64,000 bases of DNA, from NCBI RefSeq assembly GCF_937616625.2, contig NC_065572.1:74026653-74090652 (forward strand). The letters are read 5' to 3'. Shown here piece after piece: positions 1 through 12,179 of this stretch (its first letter is position 1; each line of letters begins with the position of its first letter). Below the pieces are notes generated by a model. That model saw only the letters and a list, made by a program, of their open reading frames with translations. It searched no databases and was not told where the DNA came from. The translations under genes were made by a program, and so were the position numbers. The DNA comes from Mercurialis annua (Eukaryota; Streptophyta; Magnoliopsida; Malpighiales; Euphorbiaceae).

Positions 1-2027
1 GGTATTGACACGTCATATTGAAATGACACGAACGGTGACGATCGAGCGGGGTGGTTGTTAGTTTGATGTGATACAAATTTGGTTAATACGACAGGTTAAT
101 CTGTCGTTAATGGAAACGGGTCAAAACTTAACTGGTAGTGGTACCTTTCTGAATAATTTTTTATTTAAAGTAGTACTTTTTTTTATGAATATTTAAAGTA
201 TAATTTTTTTTATGAATATTTAAAGTATATTTTAGCAGAGAGTAATCGACTGTTAGAGACTAGGGCTGCAAACAATGAACCGATTCTGAATCAATCTGAA
301 TTTTGAGATAATGTTCATGTTCAACTCCAGCATTAGAAAAAGTTAGAGCTCAGTTTATTTAAAAATCGAATGAATTTGAACCGCAAATTTATCGAGTCGA
401 ATACTGTAAATTAGCCAATTAATGGCCGTGCTTGAATTTTTTATTATTATAAATTTTTCATATAAATCTTAAACATCTAAAAATGAGGCCCGAACAAGGC
501 TTCTGGTCGAACTTGGATTTGCCCTACAAATAGTCAAGTCCGAGTTCAATTCGAGCCCGGCCATGAACAGGTTCAGTGGGAGTAGGCTTTGAAAGTTCAA
601 CGAATTTCACAAAATAGAGTTCAATCATAAAGTTGAAGCCCATTTCTAGTTCATAACGAAAGGGCACCTAATGGTATATATTGGCACTTTTTTATTATTT
701 CAAAATGGTTATAAACATCTTCAACGGGTGTTAAACTTATGAGAATATTGAACTATATAAAAGTTTTAAAATGGATACTGAACATTTTTTTATTACAAAA
801 TAGATACTGAACTATGTGAAACGTTACAAAATGGGTACTCTCAGCCACGTGTTCCTCACTGATTTGACGAAAAAAGAATCCACGTCAACAAAAAACGACT
901 GAGAGTACCCATTTTATAACGTTTTGCATAGTTCATACTCATTTTGTAATAAAACAAACTTCTGTATCATTTTAAAAATTTTGCATGGTTCGATACCCTT
1001 CCAAATTTAATACCCATTTTAGACTTTTGATTTACGGCCCATAACACATAATACAACTTTTAAAACTCCTAAAATTTCCCAGAAATCCAAAATGTTTGGT
1101 TAATTCTGTCTCGATTAATTTAGTTAATTTACAGTTATTTCAAATAAAGAAAACAAACTATTTCAGTTCATTTGATTTTAATTAAATCAGTCGACTTTTG
1201 TACTTAACCGGCAGTGTATTCGCTCTTAAATCTAGTATAGTAAACACGTCTTTTTTTTTATCGGATCCCATTTCCAATTACAGCAAAGTAAAAATATTTT
1301 CTTTTCTTGAAATTTTGTATATATACTTTCTATGTTCTTTTATACTTTTATACCCATCATCATGAAAATAATTTTATGTAATACCTTGTTATATTATGTA
1401 TTTATCTTATTAGATAGAGTTAAATTATTAATAGTAAAAAAAATGTTGATATACATGACATCTTTTCACATTTTTTGCTGATATTTTTTTGTGGGTAACA
1501 TAATAGTGCACGAGTTACTCGAAAGCGCACATTTGAGCTGAATGGAATATGGGGCAAAAACAAAAGTAAGTGAGCATGCCCACTGTTTCTCAAGTAAGAT
1601 TTGCAGCCACATAAATTCACACACTTTGTAAAAAAAACTAGTGACTGCTCATTCAACTTTGATAAAAATTTGCGTTAAGATAATTAAGTATGAGTTAATC
1701 GATCGTGACGTTTAAATTTAGGAACTATAATAGCCCTTTAATAGAAACTCAATTCATTGTTGTTCATAATTTCATATATAAAAAATAATGATCATTCAGT
1801 GCACACTATAATCATTCATCTCATCACTATATATATGTAGTGGTTGAATTTCATCTATGATCACACTACCATAAATAATTTTCGCAAAGTCACCACTCTC
1901 TCACCTTTTTTTTCTTTATCTAGGCATAGTACATCACCTATCTTCAAAGCAAAATCTTTAATTCTCATAATTTCATTTCATTACGACATTTTTAACTCCA
2001 AATTCTCCACTCTGTCTGAAACCTTCC
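1..2027. other. Intergenic, repeat-derived spacer
   Basis: No credible gene is seen. The only open frames are short and have no recognisable domains. Positions 260-660 carry a degenerate copy of the dispersed plant repeat that opens with a 'gggctgcaaac'-like motif and continues with 'gaaccg' and 'gttcgag' words. Positions about 700-1020 form a foldback element listed separately. The last 200 bases before the lipase gene are AT-rich with pyrimidine tracts and probably hold its promoter and 5' leader. Confidence 0.6.
700..1022. mobile_element. Foldback MITE-like element
   Basis: The left arm (about 741-843, 'gatactgaac...attacaaaat...gggtactctcag') is repeated in inverted orientation at about 899-1020, around a centre near 870. 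Both arms share the words TATTACAAAAT and AATGGGTACTCTCAG. There is no open frame inside. The palindromic build and small size are typical of non-autonomous DNA elements. I could not define a target-site duplication, so the outer borders are approximate. Confidence 0.6.
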
Positions 2028-3522
2028 ATGGCTTCTCTACATGTTCATCTCCCAACTGTTTATCCCAATTTCTTGCCCACATATACCCTAAATAAATCTA
2101 TAACTTTCTTTGCAAGCAAGCTCTTATTACCAAATCCTAGAAATATTCTTATCAAAATGTTATTCATCGTCTCTTTCGAGTTTAACTCCGCATATGGACG
2201 AAACCCTAATTATTTCGCAAGAAGATGATAAGCCTTTAAGTGAAATTTGGAAGGAAATCCAAGGCTGTAATGACTGGGAAGGATTATTGGACACCATGAA
2301 CTCACATCTTCGTAAAGAAATCATTCGATACGGAGAATTCGCTCAAGCGTGCTACGATTCTTTCGATTTTGATCCTCACTCCAAGTATTGTGGAACATCC
2401 AAGTATCAAGGACCTCATTTCTTCGAGAAACTTGGCATGCACGGCATTGGTTATCAAATAAGTAGGTTTTTATACGCTACTTCAAATATTAACCTTCCAA
2501 ATTTCTTCCAAAAATCTAAACTAACCAGTGTATGGAGTACGCATGCAAATTGGATGGGGTACGTAGCTGTCACCACCGACGAGGCGGAGATTAAACGGTT
2601 AGGCCGCCGCGATATAGTCATAGCATGGAGAGGAACCGTCACGTATCTCGAATGGATACACGATCTTAAAGACATTCTCTGCTCACCTAACTTCATCAAC
2701 GACCCATCCATCAAAATTGAATCAGGGTTTCATGACTTGTACACCAAGAAAGAAGATTCATGCAAGTACTGCACATTTTCAGCTCGCGAACAAGTTTTAG
2801 CCGAAATTAAAAGACTCATTGATTATTACAGAGATGAAGAACTGAGTATTACAATCACAGGACACAGCTTAGGAGCAGCTTTGGCTATATTAAGCGCTTA
2901 TGATATTGCAGAGATGAAACTGAATTTCATGGAGGATCAAAAAACTGAAATCCCCATCACAGTCTACTCATTCTCAAGCCCTAGAGTTGGAAATCTCAAA
3001 TTTAAAGAGAGATGCGATGAACTTAACGTTAAGGTACTAAGAATAACAAATGTTCATGACAAAGTTCCGACAGTACCCGGAATTTTCGCAAATGAGAAGT
3101 TTCAGTATCAAAAATATGTGGAGGAGACAATGTGTTTTCCTTGGAGCTATGCACATGTCGGAGTGGAGCTTGCGTTGGATCATCGTCAGAGTCCATTTCT
3201 TAAGGCGACGAATAATCTTGGAAATGCTCATAATCTTGAGCTCCATTTACACTTAGTGGATGGCTATCATGGCAAAGGGAGACCATTTTGTTTGGCGACG
3301 AAGAGAGATATTGCTCTTGTTAATAAGAGTTGTGACTTGTTGAGAGGTGAGTACGGTGTGCCGCCGCATTGGCGGCAAGATGAGAATAAAGGGATGGTGA
3401 GGGATGGTGATGGACGGTGGGTGGTGCCGGAGAGGCCATTAGTGGAAGCGCATCCGGAGGATACGGCGCACCACCTTGAACAAGTGCTGAAGAATAATGC
3501 TGCAAATTCCTGTCAAGATTAG
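2028..3522 (+). CDS. Plastid-type phospholipase A1-Igamma (DAD1-like class 3 lipase), leader out of frame
   Basis: This is an intronless lipase of the PLA1-I (DAD1-like) family, enzymes that remove the sn-1 acyl chain of plastid glycerolipids. The main frame opens at ATG 2194 (MDETLIIS...) and gives 442 residues. The serine-lipase motif GHSLG places the nucleophile at Ser225, the probable acid is Asp289 in NVHDKVP, and the catalytic His lies in the HNLELHLHLVDGYHG stretch (about 346-359). The KYCGT, YATSNINLPNFF and WRGTV blocks match the Igamma subgroup. That family normally has a plastid transit peptide. Here a peptide of that kind (MASLHVHLPTVYPNF...) starts at ATG 2028 but reads in another frame and stops at 2228. 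One surplus A in the AAAA run near 2154-2157 would explain the break. Either translation starts at 2194 without a transit peptide, or this is a sequencing error or a damaged allele. Confidence 0.85.
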
Positions 3523-3600
3523 GACTTGAATTGGTGTGGTAATCACTAACAAAACTGAGTGAAATGTCTATTTAGTGTTGTGATCATATGAAAATATAAT

Positions 3601-3987
3601 GAGTAAATTACTATGAGGCCCCCATATTTGTCATAATTTACAATTTAGTCCTTATTTGAAAACCAAATAATATGGTCTTTCACTTTTATTCTCATCAACA
3701 GTTTAGTCCTTCTGTCCATTTTTGGTGTTAGTCAAACGGAGTCAACGGAATTAGGGGTAAATTAATTTCAAACGTGAAGGACGAAATCGTTGATAAAAAA
3801 GTGAGGGGCGAAATCGATAAAAAAACAAAAGTGGGGGACCATATAATTTTGTTGACTCGGTTGACTAACGTCAAAAATGGACGGATCGACAGAAATAAAA
3901 ATGAGAGACCATATTGTTGAATTTTAAACATGAGGGATTAAAGTGTGAATTATGATAAATATAAAAGAATCTAATAGTAATTTGCTC
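3601..3987. mobile_element. Foldback MITE, 'GAGTAAATTACTAT' family
   Basis: The left end GAGTAAATTACTAT is mirrored by ATAGTAATTTGCTC at the right end. Inside each arm the words 'tttagtcc' and 'atatggtctttcac' recur in inverted form, with an arm length of about 140 bases or more. It lies about 80 bases after the lipase stop and may supply that gene's 3' UTR or terminator. The flanks resemble each other (gaaaatataat / gaaaataat), but no clean target duplication can be stated. The element at 43534-43922 has similar ends. Confidence 0.7.
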
Positions 3988-6358
3988 GAAAATAATTAAA
4001 TTAAACCATTCCTTGTTGTGCAAAAGTTGTGAACTTGTAGGGCTAATTAGAAGTTTTAGTCCTAAACTTTTACTTTATGATTTAATTTGTCTTTAAAATT
4101 TGAATTCGTGTATAATTATATTAAATTTTTATTTCTATTTCAGATGGTGATGGATCAATATTTTCCAATTTGATATAGTATTCATCCGAGTGACCAAAAA
4201 ATTAATTTTTATTTAAGAGATGACAATTGAATGAAACATAATTATCTAATATGGTGTTATAAATTCAAATCTTTTTATTTTTGAAATATATATATCCAAA
4301 TTTTTGTTATAAATTCAAATCTTTTTTTTTTGAAATATATATATCCAATTTTTTTTTAAAAAAATAAGTTTATTTAATTTGGTCAATTCGTTGAAAATTT
4401 ATCCAATTTCTCAAAATTGGTATATAAATAAATTGATATATTGTTATATCAATTTAAATTAGTATTTTTGAATCATGTGATATTCTCAATTGGTAACTTT
4501 TTTCTTTCCAATTTTTTCAAAAACCAAGACAATATTCAACACGTAGGGAGGATTAAATCAATTTTGTTAAATTTGATAGATTTTTAATAAATTGATCAAA
4601 TTATAATAAATTTATAACTTTTAAAAAATTCGCATAATTTTTAAAAAAAAAATTAAACTTGCATAACAAGATACTTTGGAAACATACCTGAGACATACTC
4701 ATGAGGACAAGGGAAACTTAATTATTTTGAGATAAAATTCATATTTTCAATTAGATAATTTATAAGTGCTGAGCAACATATTTATTAAAGTCTCGAATTT
4801 AATATTTACCAACACTCCTTTCTCTGGTGATAAATGAAATTTGACCCAGATATATCAATATGGTCCACCAAGCACATAAACCTTAGTTTGCTGAATATCC
4901 CAGCTTCAGTTTTGTGAAGTGCCAACAATATTGGACCTATAATTTTCACTTTGAAGGCATGAATACATGGGCACTGAGAGTACTGGAGCACTATTGTTTC
5001 TGTCTTGTCAATTTTATGGGTTATTTTATTAAATTTTAAGAAAAATGTGAATATGAATGTAAAAATTATTTGAAATAATTCTTTAGGTTTGATTGAAAAT
5101 AATTGTATGAAAACAAATAACTTTTTAATAATAAGGTGAGATGTGTGAACAAAACATAATGTCAATGAGCTGAATAACGGGTTTGTACTGCTCCTAAAGT
5201 ACAAAGTAGAGATGAGTCGTTATTATTCAATGGTACTATTGAGTAAATATTAAAAGTTAAAAAAGATAAGATAGCATTTTTAAATTAATTATTTTAAAAA
5301 TCGGATACTGGCACTCGAGTCGGAGGCGGGTTTTCGAGTCTGAATTCATGCATAATCCAGTCAGTTGATAATGAACATGAGAGGACAACTAATCTTTAGT
5401 GTTGTGTATTAATTAATTAATCCTTAAATTTTTACTATAACAATAATTTAAACCCTCCATGTATTTAATGTATTGAAATATTAATATTATGATGAATAAA
5501 TTTATATAAAAAAATATTAAATAGAAGCTGATTGTAATTAGTTCAATATTGATTAAAAATTTATATAATTTTTATTTAATTATAAAAAATATTTTCTTTT
5601 AAAAAATTTAAGGATTGAGTTGAACTGATTTAGAGTTTGAGAGGGTAAAAATTCTTAAAGAAAAAGTTTGAGGGCTTATCTACATGTTTTGTCTATAAAT
5701 TTTCATGTATGATAAATAGGTCGACAACATATCATCACTAGCACACATCAATTTTTTTTATTTATGTTTATAATTATAAAATTTAAGTGTTTTGATATAT
5801 TACTAATATTATAGGTTTTAAAATAAAATGTATTTCAAAACTTAATTAATATAATTTTAATTAATATAATTTCAAAAATTATGGCTATGTGAGGAATTAC
5901 TATGTAAATAATATTTGTAATCTCAAAATATCATTTACAAAATTTAACTATATTATGTAATAAAATTTTAAAAAATAGTAATTTACATTTAAACAGTTAA
6001 ATAATTTAATATAATCAAAAACTTGTTAAAATTCATAAATTTAATTTAATGATACATCTTTTATCCAAACATTAAGCTTAAAAAATTACAAAATTATTCA
6101 ATTACACCGCGTGTAAGGCATTGAAGTAGTTATAAACAAAAACTAAGCTTTCATAGGTGAAATCTAATTTATCGAATTGATACTCAACAAATTCATCAAT
6201 TTGTCCAATAAACGTATGAAATTAGTACAACTCAGGGTGCCAATTTGATACAAAGTAAACTAAACTGAAACTAGAAACAAAAGTTTTTGGTACCATAAGG
6301 GCTAATAACCCTCATATCTGCTGGTGCAATGTTATGCAAACTAACTAGTAAGTAGTTA
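3988..6358. other. AT-rich intergenic region
   Basis: No gene is supported. Positions 4260-4360 hold a near-perfect duplicated stretch ('ataaattcaaatc...tttttgaaatatatatatcc') of about 55 bases. The remainder is very AT-rich with no coherent open frame. An open frame on the minus strand at 4806-5204 has no recognisable domain and a composition like the surrounding noncoding DNA. The final 250 bases are expected to include the 3' UTR of the minus-strand NAC gene. Confidence 0.5.
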
Positions 6359-7966
6359 CTATGGGGCTTCAGGCTTCAGCACTGGGTCTTCGAATCCGTC
6401 CGGTGGTGGTCCTGGAAAGAACCAGTATATATTCTGCGGTGGTTGCTGCCGGAATGGCTGGTCATTCTGCGGAGGTTGCAAGGGCTGGTCATTCTGCAAA
6501 GGTTGCTGCTGGAGTGGCTGGCTACAGCCTGCACTCTGCTGATACTGATACGGATTCTGCTGATGCTGATACGGACTCTGTTGATAATCATTGTCACCAG
6601 ATGGGAGTAGTACGTTGTTTGCCGGACGAAATTCAGCGTGGATTTGAGGTTCAAGGCCGCCGGGATCATTATCATCACCAATAATCTCATGATCATCGCC
6701 TATCTCTTCAGCTCCAGGATCATTAAGTTTCCTAGATGTCTTATAAATTCGACATAATACTATATCATCCAACTGCCAAGAAACCAATAAGAAACAGTTA
6801 AATTTTGAACATCAACAAAAACATGGCAGACCTACACAGAACATAAACCATCCCATTAAAATAAATGTTTACCCTCATATTAGATTCTTCAGCGTCAGGA
6901 TTGATTTCTGGCATTCGAAGCGAGTTTTTGACCACCAATTCATGCATCTTCCAATGAGTTTTCACACAATTTGGTTGTTTTCCAATGTAGAAATCAAGAA
7001 CCCTCTTACTTCCAATTATAACACCCTTATGCTCTACAGGTTTCTCGGCTGAGGCGGATTTCCAGAACCCGCCGTCAGCAAGTCTATTGATATTCGCTCC
7101 TTCCGGGCACAGCTTGTCCCTTGGAGTGAAAAAGTACCAATCTGTCTCTCCGTAATGCACATATGTAGCTAACAAACAGAGCATATAATTTATCAACTAC
7201 ATTATTTGAATCACATTGGCAATTTAAACAAAGATTAAAGAATCTGCAAGAACTTCAAGATTTAATTTATAAAAATAGACAATTTAAAGGAAATTAAAAG
7301 AAAAGAACCTGCAGGAACTTCAATTCAATTTATAAAGATCAATCAATCACATTGACAATTTAAAGAACTTCAAGATTGAATTTATAAAGACCAAACATAA
7401 TTACAATGACAATTTAAAGAACTTGCAAGAACTTCAAGATTGAATTTATAAAGATCAATCATAATTACATTGACAGTATAAAGAACTTGCAAGAACTTCA
7501 AGATTGAAGTTTTAAAGATCAAACATTATCATGATAATTTAAAGAACTTCAAGATTTAACTTTTAAAGATCAGTCATAATTACATTGACAGTTTAAAGAA
7601 CTTGCAAGAACTTCAAGATTGAAGTTATAAAGATCAAACACAATCACATTGACGATTTAAAAAAACTAACTTCAAGATTTAACTTTTAAAGATCAGTCAT
7701 AATCAAGTTAAAAATTTAAAGAAAAGAAAAGAACCTGCAAGAACTTTAGGATGGAATTTATAAAGATCAACATTCATGATTTTGCATGGAGGCAAAGGTT
7801 GATTGTAAACTTTCTTTAGCAGATATTCAGCAATGAGCTCGCCATCAGTAGGGCAAAATCTGTAACCAGGTGGGAAAATTTTAAAGAATTTCCATTCTTG
7901 AGCAGTAAGACGAGGCAAATTAGATTGAATCGGTGGGTTGGGTCGTTGATTTTGATTGTTAGACAT
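6359..7966 (-). CDS. NAC domain transcription factor
   Basis: Three exons on the minus strand fit in phase: 7966-7735, 7168-6873 and 6772-6359, giving 313 residues. The NAC domain spans about residues 30-190. Subdomain A reads FPPGYRFCPTDGELIAEYLL, C/D includes ETDWYFFTPRDKLCPEG and GGFWKSASAEKPV, and E ends LDDIVLCRIYKTSR, the usual NAC terminus. Family members bind DNA as dimers in the nucleus. The domain is divergent: FRFHPTDEEL is usual where YRFCPTDGEL stands here, and WKATG is replaced by WKSAS. The C-terminal region (about 190-313) is acidic, then rich in Gln, Pro and Tyr with YQQSPYQHQQ-like repeats, as expected for an activation region. The two introns sit at the canonical NAC positions. 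Intron 1 is unusual and is listed as a repeat. Confidence 0.88.
7208..7730 (-). repeat. Tandem repeat in NAC intron 1 derived from the end of exon 1
   Basis: About eight head-to-tail units of roughly 54-65 bases fill most of intron 1. Each contains a variant of 'gaacttcaagattgaa' followed by 'tttataaagatcaa'. The real end of exon 1 (7735-7775) reads 'gaactttaggatggaa' then 'tttataaagatcaa', which is the coding sequence for DLYKFHPKVLA. The units are therefore diverged copies of the exon end. The copy at about 7308 keeps the splice donor context (minus strand CTGCAG|GTTCTTTT). Unit starts are near 7305, 7365, 7419, 7483, 7544, 7598 and 7662, with a further degenerate unit before 7305. Confidence 0.8.
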
Positions 7967-8031
7967 TGTCTCTTGAGAACTAGTAGTTGATAACGAAGAC
8001 GAGAGAATAATTTTCAGTGCTGTATATTAAG

Positions 8032-8253
8032 AGAAATTCTTAGGTAGACTCGGTCTACCACGTCATCCGTAGACCTAAGCTATCACATTATGACATGTCA
8101 TTAAAATGATGGCAATCTTGTAATATTACTATTCAAAGGTGTAAATAAGTAAAAAACAAATTTATAAAATTGACATCATTTTAATAACGTGTCATAATGT
8201 GATAGCTTAGTCTATGGATAACGTGGTAAACCGAGTCTACATAAGAATTTCTC
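8032..8253. mobile_element. Mutator-like foldback MITE with 9-bp target duplication
   Basis: The 222-bp element has terminal inverted repeats beginning GAGAAATTCTTAGGTAGACT on the left. The right end is the mirror, GAGAAATTCTTATGTAGACT on the opposite strand. The inverted arms run on for about 75 bases each ('agctatcacattatgacatg'). It is flanked by perfect 9-bp direct repeats GTATATTAA (8023-8031 and 8254-8262), the duplication length typical of Mutator-like elements. It lies about 65 bases upstream of the NAC start codon, so it may form part of that promoter or 5' leader. Confidence 0.88.
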
Positions 8254-8492
8254 GTATATTAAACGATCAGATGGTTCTAATTATAATCTCTGTTTTGTAT
8301 TATTTTTTAGTTAACAATATAAATCAAACCGTTATCTTTACCGTTGAAAGAAAAACCTATATTTCATGACAAGCCTATATTGCATAAATATGCCAATGAA
8401 GATGTATTAATTTCTGGGTGCTTGGATTATAATTTTAATAATCCTTCTTATTAATTTAAATGGATTAATTAGTATTTTTTAAGTTAAAAATA

Positions 8493-9540
8493 GGGCTTAA
8501 TACATCATTTGACCCCTAAACTATACACTTTTATTCTCTGAGACTCTTAAACTAATTTGATATTCTATTGGACCTGTTAACTTTATTTTTTGTTCTATTT
8601 AACCCGTCAACTGCAACTTTTTTGCCGATCTAACCTTTTTCCTCCAACGTGGCAAAAACGCGTGTTTTCAAACGCTTTGAAGCGCGTGAAGGATAATTAA
8701 AAAGCATAAATTGTTCTATTGAACACACGAACTACACTATTTTGTTCTATTTGACCCCTGAATTTATTTTATTTTCCTATTACACCTTCAAACTTTTAAT
8801 TTTTACCCATTTAACCTTCTCCAAAATACAATTATTTAATTTTTATCCATTTAATCTTCTAGAAAAATAAAATAATATTGAAATTTAGTCAAATAATTAC
8901 ATAATATAACTTCTTGTACATGTAAATATTTGTTTACATTTCAATAATGATAAATGAAGTTTGTCTGTTTTTAACGATATTATAAAATATATAAATTTAC
9001 TATACTGTGATAATGTTAAAAAAAGACTATTTTTTTTAAATATTATAATTTTTAGCGTGTTTCACGAATTTCCAATTTTAATACGCCAGCTTTTAATTTT
9101 TTGCAATTTCAAACTTTCAAATCAATTCTGAATTTTTAAAATTTGTGTTAAAATTACGCTAAATTTCATGATTTTTAAAGCCTTAGATGATTTTTTCAAA
9201 TAATATGTAAAGTACATCACTTTTTATTTTAAATTAAAAAAATATTTAGGCTTAATATATTTTTTGACCCATAAACCTTACCCTTTTATTCCCTATAACC
9301 TCTAAACTATTTTAGTGTTCCATTGAACCTCTTAACTATTTTTTTTATTCTATTTAACCCCATGTCAGAAAAGCCATGTCAGCAATTTTATCCACGTCAT
9401 CGCGCGTGGTTTGCACATTCCGTGTGAGGGGTTAAACAGAACCAAAAAAAGAGTTAAGAGATCCAAAAGAACACGAAATTATTTTAGAGGTCGCAGAGAA
9501 TAAAATGGTATAGTTTAGGGGTCAAATTATGTATTAAGCC
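8493..9540. mobile_element. Mutator-like foldback element with 9-bp target duplication, possibly nested
   Basis: The element begins GGGCTTAATACATCATTTGA and ends with the inverted counterpart '...tcaaattatgtattaagcc'. Perfect 9-bp direct repeats TTAAAAATA flank it (8484-8492 and 9541-9549). A second, more diverged copy of the left arm starts at about 9249 ('ggcttaatatattttttgaccc') and pairs equally well with the right arm, so a smaller unit may be nested or an internal deletion derivative duplicated. No transposase frame is present. The piece at about 19600-19960 shares internal sequence ('aaacgctttgaagc', 'tttgaccctcaaactatac'). Confidence 0.75.
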
Positions 9541-10117
9541 TTAAAAATAGTATAAATTGATGTAATTGCGAATGGGAATAATTGGCACAGGCACGAAGCC
9601 GCAAGCCGGAAATGTGTTTGTGGCATCATTCGAGTAGTCATATATCTCTGGATTTAATTTAAAAATATGAATTTAAAGAGGGAAAGAGCAGCCAAATCTA
9701 TTTCTTTTATTATACTGCTTAAAGAGTAAAAAATTATAAAAAATTTAGGCAAATCTAAAGAAAATATTCATATTCGTTCATTGCAAAATATTTCCAAATT
9801 CCGATATATGCAGTACCAAATAGCTGTCAAGAAGCACAAGTCGGAAAATACAATATGTATCTAGCCATGTCTTTATTTTTTCAAACAAATTCGAATTCGC
9901 TATAGTTACTCTTGTGATCGATACTTCAACGACTTCATTAATTAATTATTCTTAAACGAGTCATGAAGATTATAACAAACATACATATTGGAATGAGAAT
10001 GAGATCAGATTAATCAAGAGTGCTAATTCGTAAAGAATCATCGAACCGGCCCAACGAACAACTGAGGCTAAATGCATTTTATGGATAGACAACAAACGAC
10101 TGGAATCATTTAACTAA

Positions 10118-10614
10118 GGGGCCGTTTGTTTTAAGGTTGGGAATGGGAATCAGAATGGGAATCGGAATGAGAAGGAATGGAAATGGGAATGATTGTTTTC
10201 ATTTTTTTTTTTTTGTTCAAAGTGTAGGAATGGGAATGGTTGATCTTTAAAACTTTAAGTATATTTCAAACTAACTTTTTTTTATTTTAAGTATATTTTT
10301 TAAACTAATTTTAAGTGTAGGAATGGGAATGGTTCAAACTAATTTTTTTTTATTTTAAGTATATTTTTTAAATTTTAAAACTAATTTTTTTAATAATTAT
10401 ATATTTATTATTTATTATTAAAATATTTTGTTAAATTTTGATTCCCATTTCTAAAAGTTCAATCCTATAGGGTAAGGTGGGAATGGGTGATGCCCATTGA
10501 AGGGGTAATCACATTTTCATTTTCTAGTGTATTTTAACAAAACAAATACAAACAATAGGAATCATTCTCATTCCCATTCTCATTCCCCCTTTTTTTGGCG
10601 AACCAAACGGCACC
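10118..10614. mobile_element. Tourist-like (PIF/Harbinger) MITE
   Basis: The left end GGGGCCGTTTGTTTTAAGG is matched by GGTGCCGTTTGGTTCGCC on the opposite strand at the right end. Both arms continue with GGAATGGGAATG words. The insertion is flanked by TAA on both sides (10115-10117 and 10615-10617), the 3-bp duplication usual for this superfamily. The interior is AT-rich and noncoding, 497 bp in all. Confidence 0.8.
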
Positions 10615-12179
10615 TAAAAATTTAGTCTAAGATTACCGATAAAAAGGTATTACTTAAGTTAATTTTATGATTATTCATGGCAGGCCTATATTGCATAGCC
10701 ACTAAAGATGTATCTCAAGGTTCTTCGTTAATCTTTCTGATTATCTGGATTGATCGGTGACTGTTTAAGTTAAAAAAAAAAATACGTGTGTGGCATAATT
10801 TGATTGGTCATGCAGTAAAACATGTAAATTACGGATGATTTGCTATCACAAAAAATGGGCCTTGTTTTCTTATGGGAGGGCCTGAAATCATATTGCTAGA
10901 TTGTGTCTCTTATTTTTTTTCTAAAAATGAACAAATCAAAGCTATAGTTATTAGAGAAAATAACAAGAAAACTAACAAAAAGGCTTTTATTTTCACGCAG
11001 TACAATTTTTGATAAATCTGTTTTCATTAATACCATTTTATTTTCATAATCACAAGCTTTCTTCATTTATTTTCACTACTACCACTTTCTTCTCAAGTTT
11101 ACACACGTGTCCAGTCAAATCACCCATGTAACACTTTTCTTCTTCTCCTTCATGTGGTAAACAGAGGAAAACCCTAGGTTAGTAAAATAAAACATAAAAC
11201 TTCCAAATTTCAGTTAATTCTTCATTAAATCATCAAAATAATCAAGTCTTGATTTTTAATTCTTTATCAGTAGTCTCAAACTATCAATCGGTGAGTAGTC
11301 AACGGCAGGTTCAAATCAATCGAGGATTCACGAAGCAATTACAGTTTTCGTCAATAGATTCTTGAAGAATTCGAAGATTATGTAAGGATTATTGATTATT
11401 CTTTTGTCATTGAATGGATTTAGCTTTGATTGAAGTTTTTGGATTTGTGTTTAATCTTTTAATTAGTTGTTGTGAATAAGGAACAATTCGATGTTGTTGA
11501 GTTTCTGGGTTTATGTTTGATCTTCAGGATTTGATTTTGGTTGAAATCAAATAATGAATTGATTTAGCTTGGATTGAAGTTTTTGGGTTTATGTTTGATT
11601 TTTTAATTAGTTGTTGTAAATAATAAAGAATTCTGTTTTGTTTTGTTTTATCTGAATTAGTCAATTTTTTTAGAAATTATGCGATGTAAATTCGTACAAA
11701 TTGATGGGTTACTCAATGTCTTTAGTGGTATGTATGGATAATGAATGTCTTTAGTGGTATGTATGGATGAATGAATGATGAATTGAGTTGTACCTGTTTG
11801 TGAAAATTACTGAACCATTATAGAGCACTTTTGCTATTAGACTTTGAACTCGGTAGGTGTACCTATGAATTTCAATGGCCTAATTTTGTTGCTACTTGTT
11901 TTTTTTATTCAAATGATACCGGAAGATAGAAGAAATGACACTTTACAAGCAAAAAAGGTCACAGTGAAGCTCACAACTTGTTTTACTTACTCTTCACTTT
12001 AGATTGGTTATAAAATTAAATTTATTTTTTAGCTTCATTTTACTTTTATTTGTAATTTTTATTCGGTTAAATGAGTATAATATCTCTATTGTTATATTTC
12101 TGCAAGATGAATCAATTTTATTTTATTTTTCAAAATCTTATAAATCAAGACCGACGTTAGAAAATTGTTAATAGAGTGG

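Noticed and set aside
4806..5204. 132-codon open frame on the minus strand
   Set aside because: No domain, composition like the surrounding noncoding DNA, no splice partners and no recognisable homologue.
6361..6684. 107-codon plus-strand frame opposite NAC exon 3
   Set aside because: It is a shadow of the Gln/Pro-rich C-terminal coding region on the minus strand.
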